From the NCBI GenBank assembly GCA_031216915.1, contig CM062289.1, forward strand, positions 57,106,577 to 57,170,576: a stretch of DNA of 64,000 nt, given 5' to 3'. Of the stretch, positions 1 to 10,134 are shown piece after piece. The translations under genes were made by a program, and so were the position numbers. The stretch's first letter is position 1, and every line of letters starts with the position of its first letter. Origin of the DNA: Pictodentalium vernedei (taxonomy: Eukaryota; Mollusca; Scaphopoda; Dentaliida; Dentaliidae). The notes beneath the pieces were generated by a model. It searched no databases, was not told the origin of the DNA, and worked only from the letters and a program-made list of their open reading frames with translations.

Positions 1-450
1 CAACTTCATTCCACCATTCATTCGTACTACATGCAGATCATTCAATTTGGAGAAAATTTCAAGTGACCTGGGAACAATTTAGCACAACCCGTTTTCTGTT
101 CCCATGTTTTTCATTTTAGGTAACCTCCACGCAATCCAAACAGCTGTTCACCTCAAATCGGCAGGCCTGGTAAACTGATGCATCAATATACAGACAATCC
201 TGGAATATAAATTTTCTCATAAATTATCTTAACCCTTAGATCCCCATACAGCCACAAATTGCCCCTTTTTATATTGCTCTGAGAGTGTTGTTCCAAGTGC
301 ACATGTAGGGAACGGGACAATCTGGGACAACCCACTCCAAGTTTTCACATGCCGCAGTGATCAAGGACTGCGGCCCACCATTTCACTTAATTATGATGGT
401 ATTATAAGTAATAACATGTGAATAAGTCCAAATGAACTATTCAGCTGTTA
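1..450. other. Intergenic stretch, no gene seen
   Basis: No supported exon. It contains a GGGACAACCCACTCC word (about 320-340) that recurs in the foldback element near 4520-4560. The last about 50 bases and the bases after 2354 are roughly inverted to one another (TTATAAGTAA against TTACTTATAA), so the Helitron pair that follows may sit inside an older palindromic repeat. Confidence 0.5.
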
Positions 451-942
451 TCTAATATATAAATGTGAATGTCTGTATCTCTCTATCTTTGTTCCGGGTG
501 AACTCCTCCATTTCTCGACCGATCGATCTCAAATTTTCAAATTACGGGGGTAATTCGTCCCTGTGAGTAACATGGGATGGGTGCAGTGCCCGTGCGGGGT
601 GACCCTGACCTTGAAATTGATGACCTTGACCTTTTATTTCAAAAACAGGCTAAAATTTCATATGTGCGGGTATACTGACCCATCGATCATTTTGACTTTA
701 TCGGAGTGCCCGTGTGGGGTGACCTTGAAATTGGTGACCTTGACCTTTTATTTCGAAAACGGCTGGGCCGATCGGGCTAAAATTTCATATGTGTGGGTAT
801 ATTTACCCCTCGATCATTTTGACTTTATCGGGGTGGCCATGTGGGGTGACCTTGACCTTGAAATTGGTAACCTTGACCTTCTATTTCAAAAACGGCTGAT
901 ATAACCATCTTCTCCCGTGCAACGCCGGGTAACACCCGCTAG
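451..942 (+). mobile_element. Non-autonomous Helitron, copy 1
   Basis: It starts with TCTAATATATAAATGTGAATG and a CTTTGTTCCGGGTGAACTCC lead, a typical animal Helitron 5' end. It finishes with the GC-rich hairpin CCCGTGCAACGCCGGG followed by CTAG. The base before it is A (450), as expected for the A/T target of Helitrons. It carries no Rep/helicase coding sequence. The interior is two to three copies of a 133-bp repeat. It is followed without any spacer by a second copy of the same element at 943. Confidence 0.8.
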
Positions 943-2290
943 TCTAATATATAAATGTGAATGCCTTGCCTGTATCTATATATCTCTCTCTATCTTTGTT
1001 CCGGGTGAACTCCTCCATTTCTCAACCAATCAATCTCAAATTTTCTACACAGGGGTATTTCGTCCCTGCGAGTAACATGGGATGGGTGCCGTGCGGGGTG
1101 ACATTGATGACCTTGATCTTTTATTTCGAAAACAGCTGGGCCGATCGGGCTAAAATTTCGTAGGTGCAGGTATATTGACCCATTGATCATTTTGACTTTA
1201 TCGGGGTGACCTTGAAATTGTGACCTTCACCTTTTATTTCGAAAATGGCTGGGCCGATCGGGCTAAAATTTCATATGTGCGGGTACATTGACCCATCGAT
1301 CATTTTGACTTTATCGGGGTGCCCATGTGGGTTGACCTTGACCTTGAAATTGGTGACCTTGACCTTTTATTTCAAAAACGGTTGGTCCGATCAGACTAAA
1401 ATTTCATATGTGTGGGTATATTGACCCATCGATCATTTTGATTTTATAGGGGTTGACCTTGACCTTGAAATTGGTGACCTTGACCTTTTATTTCGACAAT
1501 GGCAGGGCTGATCGGGCTAAAATTTCATATGTGCGGGTGTACTGACCCATCGATCATTTTAATTTTATCGGGATGCCCGTGTGGGGTGACCTTGACCTTG
1601 AAATTGGGGACCCTGGCCTTTTATTTTGAAAACAGTTGGGCCGATCAGGCTAAAATTTCATATGTGCGGGTATATTGACCCATCGATCATTTTGACTTTA
1701 TCGGGGTGCCCGTGTGGAGTGACCTTGACCTTGAAATTGGTGACCTTGACCTTTTATTTCGAAAACAGCTGGGGGGATCGGGCTAAAATTTCATATGTGA
1801 GGGTATATTGACCCATCAATCATTTTGACTTTATCAGGGTGCCCATGCGGGGTGACCTTGACCTTGAAATTGGTGACCTTGACCTTTTATTTTGAAAGCG
1901 GCTGGGCTGATCGGGCTAAAATTTCATATGTGCGGGTATACTGACCCACCGATCATTTTGACTTTATCGGGGTGCCCGTGTGTGGTGACTTTGACCTTCA
2001 AATTGGTGACCTTGACCTTTTATTTCGAAAACGGCTAGGCCGATCAGGCTAAAACTTCATATGTGCAGGTATATTGACCCATCGATCATTTTGCCTTCAT
2101 CTGGGTTCCTGTGTCGGGTGACCTTTATCTTTTATTTGGAAAATGGCTTTGCTAATCAGGCTAAAATTTCATATGTGCAGGTGTACTGACCCATCAATCA
2201 TTTTGAGTTTATCGGGGTGCATGTGTGGGGTGACCGTGACCTTTAAATTGGTGACCGTGACATTCCATTTTGAAAAACGGCTGAGCCGAT
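590..2290 (+). repeat. 133-bp minisatellite inside the Helitrons
   Basis: The unit runs through GACCTTGACCTTTTATTTCG, GGGCCGATCGGGCTAAAATT, GTGCGGGTATATTGACCCAT and CGATCATTTTGACTTTATCG. The CGATCATTTT word recurs at 1296, 1430, 1551, 1684, 1817, 1950 and 2083, a spacing of 133 with one 121 variant. Animal HINE/pearl-type Helitrons commonly carry such a core. No function is implied. Confidence 0.85.
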
Positions 2291-2353
2291 CATATCTGAG
2301 GGTATATTGGTATAACCATCTTCTCCCGTGCAACGCCGGGTAACACCCACTAG
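943..2353 (+). mobile_element. Non-autonomous Helitron, copy 2 (expanded core)
   Basis: It begins with the same TCTAATATATAAATGTGAATG word directly after the CTAG of copy 1. It ends with the same CCCGTGCAACGCCGGG hairpin and CTAG at 2350-2353, followed by T (2354). It differs from copy 1 mainly in the number of core repeats (about nine against two to three). It has no protein-coding capacity; short open frames here are by-products of the repeat. Confidence 0.8.
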
Positions 2354-2742
2354 TTACTTATAATACGATTGTAATAATAATTACATGCCACAGTCATCAG
2401 ACATCAGGGACAATCCGCCATCAGACTTGCCTGATTTAAATCAATTGATTTAAATTCAAAATATACAAATATTCAGGAAAATTTTTAAAACAACACGGAA
2501 ATAATCTGAAACAAGATGGAATGCCTATTGACTGTTGAAATACAGTAATTAGCCCTTATTTATGACAGAACTACAGAACTAATCTATGGAGTGGGAATAT
2601 ACATCCCACATGCATTGTGTCTTGACTACTAGAACATACTGTACATGTAGGTTACGGTAGTTAAATGTTCCTGAATAATTTTTATAAGTTTAAATAATTT
2701 TCAGTTAATATGAATAAAATCAAATTAGAGTGAACACAGATT
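2354..2742. other. Unannotated AT-rich stretch
   Basis: No exon, RNA gene or clear repeat boundary is visible between the Helitron end and the piggyBac-like MITE. Confidence 0.4.
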
Positions 2743-2746
2743 TTAA

Positions 2747-3153
2747 CCCTTTACCCAATGCAGACGATTTCAAAATGTATTATTTTAAATATAATTGTTT
2801 AAATTTTTTCAAAAAAATTCAACAAGACCATATCATGTGACCCCTCTTTGGAACGAGCTCGACGAGCTCGTTCCAAAGAGGGGTCACATGATATGGTTTT
2901 GTTGAAATTTTTCGGAAAATTTTCAGAAGGGTTCATAACCCTTTACCCAATGCAGACGATTTCAAAATTCATTATTTTAAATATTTTTTTAAAATTTAAA
3001 AAAAAAAATTTCAACAAAACCAGATTGTCAATCTCGTTCCAAAGAGGGGTCACATGATATGGTTTTGTTGAAATTTTTCGAAAAATAATATTTTTTCAGC
3101 TGCTGACTTTGCATATTACGCGGGCGGATGCGGGCGATTCGTTGGGTAAAGTG
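2747..3153. mobile_element. piggyBac-like MITE with internal duplication
   Basis: It is flanked by TTAA (2743-2746 and 3154-3157), with termini CCCTTTACCCAATGCAGACG and GATTCGTTGGGTAAAGTG. CCC termini and TTAA duplications fit piggyBac-type elements. The body is a palindrome around GAGCTCGACGAGCTC (about 2855) with arms containing GTCACATGATATGG. A second 5' end at about 2936 makes it a partial dimer. Confidence 0.65.
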
Positions 3154-3360
3154 TTAAACCATATATATCTTTCAGTGAACCTGTCAAAAATACAAAATCA
3201 ACTCTTGAGAACAGGATGAGTGATTTAAGAATATTGCAAGTAACAAAAATCATTTTCTAAACGTCATCTTTCTTCAAGCAATGCTTTAACAATAAGAAAC
3301 AATTAGTTTTCTTTATATAATACTATCCCCAAAAAATTTCAGTTTTATTTTTCTTCAAAA

Positions 3361-4499
3361 TAGAGTTGGGCAATATATCGACATATCGATCGAAAATCAA
3401 TTTTTTCTGAATATTGAAAATCGTATCGCAAACAAACAGAGATATCGAAACATTCAATATTTAGATTCTGCACTACACAGATAGGAAATTATGCCAAGAC
3501 AACTGGAGGTACTGTAAGCAAACTCACAACGTGATACCCCCCGCACCTGTAATGTATAAGTTAGATTATCTCTCCTTGGAAATGTCAGAACGGAATTGTA
3601 TTGCTTCATGCACATCTTCATTTGGAGTTCTTCCATTGTGTAAAGTTTCATGAAAATTCTTCAAGCGGTTTAGGAGGAGTTGTGCTTACAAGGATGGACA
3701 GACGGACGGATGCTCCAACATTTCGGGTTTATGGGCTACCAAAAAACATTTTGTAAGTCCAAAACCTTATTTTACCCAGAACTGCACCCCCCCCCCCCCC
3801 ACCCTAGAACTTATATTTAACCCTAACCCAACCCTCCACCCAAAAAACACACCCTAACCCTACCCCACCCTGACCCTAAAACCCTACCCCCACCCCTGAC
3901 CCTAACCCCCACCCACCCCAGGGACCTAACCCCCAACCTTAAGCCCTACTCTGGGGCTACCCCTAACCCCACCCACCCTAGCCAAACCAATAGGATTAGG
4001 AGCTATTTCTCGATTTAGGGGCTACTAAAACTAAAACCCCACCCCTGACCCCAACCCTACCCCCAGGACCTAACCCTCCCCCAACCTTAAGCCCTACACT
4101 GGGGCTACCCCTAACCCTACCTTAATTTGGAGGTAGCCCCTAATAATAATATCCCCTAAACCCCCAATGTTGGCCCGGACGGACAGACGGACGCACAGGG
4201 TGATTCCTACATGTATATACCCCCCCAAACTTTGTTTGCGGGGGGAGGAGGGGGGGAGGGTATAAAAATGAAAATGACAGGACATACATGTACAATTCAG
4301 ATTCCATCTGTCAAATCTCCACCAAAATAGTAGATGACAACAAAATACAAATTTTGTGGTTCGATATACATGTATTCATGAATTTTCTACTTTCTCGGTA
4401 ATATCGAATATCGTATCGATATCGGGATATTTGTAAAAAGAAAAAAAAAAAATATTGAATATTGTATCGAGGCTAAGATTTCAATATTGCTCAGCTCTG
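3361..4499. mobile_element. Non-autonomous hAT element
   Basis: A perfect 8-bp target duplication CTTCAAAA (3353-3360 and 4500-4507) flanks termini TAGAGTTGGGCAATAT and, inverted, CAGAGCTGAGCAATAT. Both features are diagnostic of hAT elements. The interior has no transposase. It holds ATCGAT-rich ends, a minus-strand copy (about 3530-3720) of a repeat also present at 42.8-43.3 kb, and a C-rich CCCTAA-like tract. Confidence 0.8.
3785..4130. repeat. Degenerate CCCTAACCC-like tract
   Basis: Loosely repeated CCCTAACCC and ACCCCACCCTGACC words with no constant period, lying inside the hAT element. It looks like a decayed minisatellite rather than a functional telomere. Confidence 0.6.
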
Positions 4500-4648
4500 C
4501 TTCAAAAGTCAGCTAAAAATCGGGGACAACCCACCCCAGAAATGGGACAACCCACCACAAAGATAGGCCTGGAGCGGGTTGTCTTTGGGATGGGTAGCCC
4601 TGATTTTTTTCTGACTTTTGAAGAAAAATAAAACTAAAATTTCTTCCT

Positions 4649-4911
4649 TCACAACTCTACTGACAGGATGCATTTTTCTTGATAGTGTTTTTCACATCAC
4701 TATTGACTGTCTGTACAGACAGCCTTCAATAATGTAGAACATTGTTAAGTCATCTGCAGCTGTGTACATAGAAATACAGCAGTTATTGACATACAATTAA
4801 TATGAAGACTTGAAAGTAAACAAATTTATTTGCACTGGTCAATGAATTCCACTTTCAGCCAGGTCAATCAATTTCTTCCAACTCTAATCACCTTACAACT
4901 CTAATACTACT
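4649..4911. other. No gene seen
   Basis: AT-rich single-copy-looking sequence between two MITEs. No supported feature. Confidence 0.4.
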
Positions 4912-4913
4912 TA

Positions 4914-5114
4914 CAGTTAAAACTAGAAGTCCTGTCACAAACTGTGCGCTTATCTAGGCTTAATTGCGCACAATTGCCATATCGAATGGCATCCAAAGCA
5001 CAGCATGTTCTCCTGATTACTCATAGCACACGCAGGCAATGTTTCTGCTGATGGACCTCAGGGTTACCCGGAGGTCCATTGGCTGAAACATTGCTTGTGC
5101 ACAGGCCGTATCTA
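4914..5114. mobile_element. TA-target foldback MITE, fam1 (3'-truncated)
   Basis: It begins TA|CAGTTAAAACTAGAAG and contains the family core hairpin (GGACCTCAGGGTTACCCGGAGGTCC at about 5055) but diverges after GCTTGTGCACAGGCC. The right terminal repeat is missing. Confidence 0.7.
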
Positions 5115-5692
5115 TTATCATTGTGTCCCTGGAGTTCCAATGTGTTCTCTGAGCCTTCTGGCACAGAAAACACATTGAAACTCAGGGGACGATTTGTCAA
5201 TGTTGTATTAATTCGCAATAATTCATAAACCATTCTGTGTTGCATTTCGATACATTTTGAGTGCAAAAGACAGTCACATAAGAATTGAATGCAACATTTT
5301 TAATAATGAGAAGATGTGTGTGCCAATTTTTCCTCTATGTAGCTGAATGTAGTACAATTTTTCAGTCGCAATATTAATACCTTGAAGTGAATATAACCAA
5401 AATAGTATACAAGTCTTTGCATTAAAAATTTTGGGTGCAATTGTACTCCCAATCTGAGGAGTGCAACTGTTTTGCACTCCTTGATTTTCTAGATTGCCAG
5501 GCCTGATAACTATTCTTTTCATTTTTTGCTTCAAAAACATAGCTTATGACCCATCAATGGAATGAGGTCAATGAGGGGTCATAAGTTATGTTTTGGAGGC
5601 AAAAAATGAAAAAAATAATGACAATTGAATGGCAATTTTTTGTGAATAGCAGTGGCCGGTTTTGGTCATTATGTTGGGTAAAGGGTTAATGA
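5115..5692. other. Repeat debris with a piggyBac-like right end
   Basis: The stretch ends in GTTGGGTAAAGGGTTAA (to about 5693), the right terminus and TTAA target of the piggyBac-like MITE family. An inverted pair (CATAGCTTATGACC at about 5539 and GGTCATAAGTTATG at about 5578) gives a hairpin. The matching left end is not found. No exon is supported. Confidence 0.45.
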
Positions 5693-5768
5693 TCTTGTTC
5701 CAATGAGCTGTGTTTTTTAATTTTGAGAGAAAAATTGAAAACATAATGAAATTTGATTGGAAATATTT

Positions 5769-6205
5769 CAGACCTGGCATTTTCAGGAGAGCGATTTATT
5801 TGCTTGTCAACTGCTCGCCTTAAAAAAATTAAGGAGAACGAAAACTAGCCCTCCTGGCCTTAGAAAATGAGGATTACCATAACAGCCTATTCCTAAAGCC
5901 CACACCTTCTCAGCTTGCTGCTATGTTTTGTGGTCTCTGTAAGACGGCCACACTGCTCTTCCTACACCTCCGGGCCTTGCCGAGGCCCGGAGGTGTGGGA
6001 GGGGCAGAGTAGCCGTCTTACAGAGACAAGCTTGTTAGCAGCGCAAAATAAAATGTACAAAACCCACGAAGAAGAATTGATTAGTACTAAAGCTTCATTT
6101 TGCCTCTTTTAGCTTTTTGTAAGCCTGAGGAGAGCTATGGCTCTCCTAGGTCATGCGAGGGGAGCGATTTTTAGCCCTCCTCTATTTTTAAGAATGCCAG
6201 GCCTG
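5769..6205. mobile_element. hAT-like element with nested hairpin
   Basis: Termini CAGACCTGGCATTTT and, inverted, CAGGCCTGGCATTCTT are flanked by similar 8-mers (AAATATTT and ATATTTTT). Inside is a strong palindrome at 5932-6030 whose arms carry CTCTGTAAGACGGC and CACCTCCGGGCCT. The target duplication is imperfect, so the boundary call is moderate. Confidence 0.5.
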
Positions 6206-6312
6206 ATATTTTTGTATATATATAGCGATGGCTGGTTTGGGCCATTACATTGGCCTGGGTAAAGGGTTAATGCTGTAAATCATCAATGGTACTGCAATTT
6301 TTCAGCAAGCTA

Positions 6313-6613
6313 CAGTTAAAACTAGAAGTCCTGTCACGAATAGCGCGCTTATGTAGGCTTAATTGCGCGCAATTGCCATATCGACTGGCATCCTAAGCAC
6401 GGCACATTTTCCTGGTTTCTCATAGTAAACACATGCAATGTTTCTCCCAATGGACCTCCGGGTTACCCGGAGGTCCATTGGCTGAAACATTGCTTGTGCA
6501 CAGGCCATATGTACAGAATTTGATAGCTTTCTTTGGGCCACAACGCGCACATTAACACGCATATCAACGTGCTATTTGTGCGCATTTCATGACAGGACTT
6601 CTAGTTTTAACTG
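6313..6613. mobile_element. TA-target foldback MITE, fam1 (complete)
   Basis: TA duplications (6311-6312 and 6614-6615) flank inverted ends CAGTTAAAACTAGAAGTCC and GGACTTCTAGTTTTAACTG. The centre is the hairpin GGACCTCCGGGTTACCCGGA. CAGT ends with a TA target fit the Tc1/mariner-pogo group. There is no coding capacity. Confidence 0.85.
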
Positions 6614-6617
6614 TATA

Positions 6618-6817
6618 CAGTACAGTCACCATGGACTGGTTGTAATCCATGCATGGACAGTGATGACCACAGGAGCATTTATCCTGGTTTGCCGGGTAAT
6701 TAAAGTCATCATCAGCAAATTGTAATTCATTTTTTGTAATTTTTCATATAATTAGTGTTTGGAATCTAATAATATTGCCCACCCGTTGAAAGTGACCTGT
6801 CCATGTTGGCTGTACTG
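6618..6817. mobile_element. TA-target MITE, fam3
   Basis: Ends CAGTACAGTCACCATGGACT and, inverted, CAGTACAGCCAACATGGACA, flanked by TA. About 200 bp. Its right half (from about 6740) is repeated at 7653-7745, suggesting a local duplication of about 0.93 kb. Confidence 0.6.
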
Positions 6818-6871
6818 TAAGGGCAAGTGTTTAACCCTTTACCCAACGAATCGACCACATCCGCACACGTA

Positions 6872-7445
6872 CAGTACAGTTAAAACTAAAAGTCCTGTCC
6901 TGAAATGCGCACAAATAGCACGTCGATATGCGCGTTAATCTACGCGATATGACCATTGTAAGGCTATCAAATTCTGTAAATATGGCCTGTGCACAAGCAA
7001 TGTTTTGGGCCAATGGACCTCCGGGAAACCCGGAGGTCCATTGGCAGAAACATTGCCCGTGTTTGTTATGAGTAACCAGGAGAACCTGCCGTGCTTTGGA
7101 TGACATTCGATATGGCAACTGCGCGCAATTCATACACGCAATTAAGCCTAGATAAGCGCACATTTTGTGACAGGACTTCTAGTTTTAACCGTACGTCGAG
7201 AGTGTATTATCACTAAATCACCCGCAGAGTGGAGATTCCACCCAAGCAATAATTGCAAATTTGTTGCAAAGCATAACCAGCACAAGCAAAGTTTCAGCAA
7301 ATGGACCTCCGGGTTAAACCAAGAGGTCCATTGGCTGAAACATTGCTTGTGTCTTTTGTCGATATGTTCAAAATTTTAAAGTTATAGCTTGGGTGATATC
7401 TCCACTCCACAGGTGATCTAGTTACAATCCACTCTCCATGTACTG
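6872..7445. mobile_element. TA-target foldback MITE, fam2, carrying fam1
   Basis: The ends are CAGTA...CGTCGAGAGTG and CACTCTCCATGTACTG. The left terminal repeat (consensus CAGTACGTGGAGAGTG) is split at its internal TA by a fam1 copy (6877-7191). The core hairpin is at about 7305-7335. It is itself inserted in the piggyBac-like MITE. Confidence 0.8.
6877..7191. mobile_element. TA-target foldback MITE, fam1, nested in fam2
   Basis: CAGTTAAAACTAAAAGTCC to GGACTTCTAGTTTTAACCG, with the core GGACCTCCGGGAAACCCGGA. The flanking TA is the TA inside the CAGTACG end of fam2, so this insertion is younger than the fam2 insertion. Confidence 0.85.
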
Positions 7446-7652
7446 TAATATGCAAATTCAGCAGCTGAAAAAATAATATTTTTCAAGCAATTTCAACAAA
7501 ACCATTTCATGTGACCCATCTTTGGAATGAGTCCGTCAAACTCTTTCCAATGAGGGGTCACATGATATGCTTTTGACGAAATTTTTTGAAAATTTAAAAA
7601 GAATTATATTTATAATAAATTTTGATATTGTCTACGTTGGGTAAAGGGTTAA

Positions 7653-7745
7653 TTAAATTTTTTATAATTATTCCTATAATTAATTTTTGGAATCTAATAA
7701 TATTACCCACTCATGGAAAGTGACCTGTCAACATTGGCTGTACTG
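7653..7745. mobile_element. Partial fam3 MITE
   Basis: It repeats the right half of the 6618-6817 copy, including GGAATCTAATAATATT and the end GGCTGTACTG|TA. The left end is absent. Confidence 0.5.
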
Positions 7746-7823
7746 TAAGGGCATGTGTTTAAGCTGTTAACCAAGGTTAATCCTGTAATTAATCGATCAA
7801 GAAAACCCTTTAACAATTACTTA

Positions 7824-8532
7824 CAGTTAAAACTAGAAGTCCTGTCATGAAGTGCGCACAAATAGCACGTTGATATGCGCGTTAATGTGCGCATTAGGGC
7901 CCTAGTAAAGCTATCAAATTCTGTACATATGGCCTGTGCACAAGCAGTGTTTCAGCCAATGGACCTCCGGGTAACTCGGAGGTCCATTGGCAGAATCATT
8001 GCATGTGTTTGCTATGAGTAACCAGGAGAACCTGCCGTGCTTTTAATGCCTTTCGATATGACAATTGCGCGCATTTCCAATGCGCAATTAAGCCTAGATT
8101 TATTTATTTATTTATTGATGTTTAAGGTCACATATTTATGCACAATGGCTAATCAGGACCGTGACAGTTTTACGGGTGGAGGAAGCCGGAGTACCCGGAG
8201 AGAACCACCGAGCAAAGACGAGCAGCTGCCAGCTCCCCAACATGGTAACTCCGCACTGCAGCACAGGCAGGGTTAGATTGGTTGAAGACATGCGTACCAT
8301 CGACGTGCAGTACGCCTTAGTACACGGCGTCATCGTGCCCCCACACAGGCAATGGAGATGAAGTGTCTTGCCCAAGGACACAACGCGGTTGCCGCAGGTG
8401 GGATTCGAACTGAGGACCTCTCGGCTTGCAGCCTGCACCTCTACCAACTGAGCCACCGCGCTCCCAATTAAGCCTAGATAAGCGCACTATTCGTGACAGG
8501 ACTTCTAGTGACAGGACTTCTAGTTTTAACTG
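7824..8532. mobile_element. TA-target foldback MITE, fam1, split by a SINE
   Basis: CAGTTAAAACTAGAAG (7824) to TCTAGTTTTAACTG (8532), interrupted by the SINE at 8100-8465. A short direct duplication (GTGACAGGACTTCTA, about 8494-8523) lies near the right end. The right flank reads CA instead of TA. Confidence 0.8.
8100..8465 (-). mobile_element. tRNA-derived SINE, full length
   Basis: Read on the minus strand, it starts GGGAGCGCGGTGGCTCAGTT with an A-box-like GTGGCTCAGTTGGTAGAG and a B-box-like AGTTCGAATCC about 35 bases on, as in tRNA-headed SINEs. A unique body (CCTTGGGCAAGACACTTCATC) follows, then an (AAAT)n tail. A perfect 14-bp target duplication AATTAAGCCTAGAT (8086-8099 and 8466-8479) fixes both ends. 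Transcription would be by RNA polymerase III. Confidence 0.88.
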
Positions 8533-8534
8533 CA

Positions 8535-9536
8535 CAGTGAGTACAGCCATCCATGGTCTGGTCACCTTCCACGGGGTGGGCAGTATATCCACGGATGCAA
8601 TAATATTAGATTGCAAACACCAATTATGGCAATACTCATCAACAATTTAATTAATGAAGCACTGGGTACAACCCGTTGCTTCATTAATTAAAATTTTGCT
8701 GATGACAATTTTTATTACCTGGTAAACACATGTGTAGACACCACTGTCCTAGGGCTGCACGGTATTTGGATTTGAGTACCGGTGGCAGTATTGAAAATAA
8801 TACTGTGGTATACCGGTGTACCGTGAAACAGATTAAAAGCAAAATAAAACTGAAATACCTTACTTTTCCGTAAGCCTGTGATAAATGCGATGTACACAGT
8901 CCCACCATCACAGATGAAAAACAACTCATGAAATTCGGTACGTTCAGAGTGTTGAGTTTACTTTGGATGTAAAAGAATTTTGATGTTCATTAATTCATTG
9001 TTTGTCAGCAATCTGCCAAAAACTGTTTCAAAGTACGCAGATTTGACACAATTGACAGTGTTGGTAACAATAGCCTGGCTCAATAATTAAATGCTTATCG
9101 AGACAAGAGAGGTTGACCATGTTTTTACAGGAGTTAAACTGACAAAGACTAATTTACTTGTATCCAAGCTTCTATCGAATGAAAGAGAGTAAACCGACTA
9201 ATAATTTTATGGCTTATTTTCATTACAATAGGTTTAATAACTTTGCAGACATGAATTAGTCTTCCACTGAATCCATTCAAAAAATATCCTTCGCATTTAA
9301 TGTGTTTTCCCTATTTTTGCGCATTATACATATTTTTATTTCAAGAAAACGCAAATTTCAAATCATAATACCGGGCCCAAAAATTTATAACGTTACTCAC
9401 GGTATACCAGTATTCATTTTTGATGGATGGTTTTTAACCAGTGACGATTTTAATACCGGTAACAACTGGTATACCATAATACCGTGCAGCCCTACAATAT
9501 CCATATATGGATTACGAGTCCACAATGGCTGTACTG
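8535..9536. mobile_element. fam3-like MITE split by a hAT element
   Basis: It starts CAGTGAGTACAGCCATCCATGG and ends CACAATGGCTGTACTG. A central hairpin (TTAATTAATGAAGCACTGGG and its inverse, about 8648-8692) is shared with the copy at 10503-10735. The hAT at 8750-9494 interrupts it. Confidence 0.5.
8750..9494. mobile_element. Non-autonomous hAT element
   Basis: Termini TAGGGCTGCACGGTATT and, inverted, TAGGGCTGCACGGTATT. The flanking 8-mers CACTGTCC (8742-8749) and CAATATCC (9495-9502) match at 6 of 8 positions, consistent with an old hAT duplication. The subterminal regions are rich in GGTATACCGGT-like words. No transposase. Confidence 0.65.
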
Positions 9537-9552
9537 AACAAGTTGGCATGTA

Positions 9553-9808
9553 CAGTGCATGGAGAGTGTATTATCACTAAATCACCTGCAGAGTGGAGAT
9601 TCCACCCAAGCAATAATTGCTAATTTGTTGCAAAGCATAACTAGTACAAGCAAAGTTTCAGCCAATGGATCTGCGGGTTAAACCCGGAGGTCCATTGGCT
9701 AAAACATTGCTTGTGTTTTTGTCGATATGGACAAAATTTGAAAGTTATAGCTTGGGTGATATCTCCACTCTGCGGGTGATGTAGTTACAATCCACTCTCC
9801 ACGTACTG
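9553..9808. mobile_element. TA-target foldback MITE, fam2
   Basis: CAGTGCATGGAGAGTG to CACTCTCCACGTACTG, flanked by TA (9551-9552 and 9809-9810), with the shared core hairpin near 9670. Confidence 0.85.
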
Positions 9809-9825
9809 TACCTCGTATATTATGA

Positions 9826-10131
9826 AAAATTGCTTGTGTTTTTTGTTGATATGTAAAGAATTTGAAAGTTATAGTTTGGGTGATAACTCCACTCTGCGGG
9901 TGATTTAGTTACAATCCACTCTCCACATACTGTACCACTAATGGACAGTGTTGCCTTGTGACATACAGTGTATATTTGTGGGGTACACAGAGAAAAGCTG
10001 TGTTTCAGCCAATGGGCCTCCGGGTTAAACTTTGCTTGTGCTGGTTATGCTTTGCAACACATTTGCAAATATTGCTTGGGTGGAATCTCCACTCTACGGG
10101 TGATTTAGTGATAATACACTCTCCACGTACT
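9826..10131. mobile_element. Two fam2 half-elements
   Basis: 9826-9934 repeats one arm (GCTTGTG to CACTCTCCACATACTG). 10002-10131 repeats the other arm type (GTTTCAGCCAATGG to CACTCTCCACGTACTG). The 60-70 bp between them is unrelated. They look like products of rearrangement of a fam2 element. Confidence 0.55.
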
Positions 10132-10134
10132 GTA

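Larger units (their letters stand above)
3326..4648. mobile_element. Foldback MITE split by a hAT element
   Basis: The outer arms are inverted copies: TTTCAGTTTTATTTTTCTTC at about 3339-3358 and GAAGAAAAATAAAACTAAAA at about 4618-4637. An inner pair, CAAAAGTCAGCTAAAAATCG at about 4503 and ATTTTTTTCTGACTTTTG at about 4602, continues the hairpin. The left arm is interrupted by the 1.14-kb hAT at 3361-4499. Confidence 0.55.
6835..7648. mobile_element. piggyBac-like MITE carrying nested MITEs
   Basis: TTAA at 6831-6834 and 7649-7652, with termini CCCTTTACCCAACGAATCG and GTCTACGTTGGGTAAAGGG. Comparison with the uninterrupted family copy at 15877-16147 shows a clean insertion at TA 6870-6871/7446-7447, between the CACATCCGC region and ATATGCAAATTCAGCAGCTG. 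That insert is the fam2/fam1 composite listed next. Confidence 0.75.

Noticed and set aside
563..2343. Several 60-110 codon open frames in the Helitrons
   Set aside because: They repeat the 133-bp unit in translation (KFHMCGYTDPSIIL) and stop or shift at unit variants; no start, domain or codon signal supports a gene.
3785..4130. True interstitial telomere
   Set aside because: CCCTAA words are irregular and mixed with CCCCACCC and CCCTGACC; the tract is cargo of a hAT element.
7167..7379. Recurring peptides such as AEWRFHPSNNCKF with WTSGLNPEVHWLKHCL
   Set aside because: They are translations of fam2 MITE arms, present wherever the MITE is, on either strand.
8400..8465. A functional tRNA gene
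   Set aside because: The tRNA-like sequence is the head of a SINE with a 14-bp target duplication and an A-rich tail, not a free tRNA.
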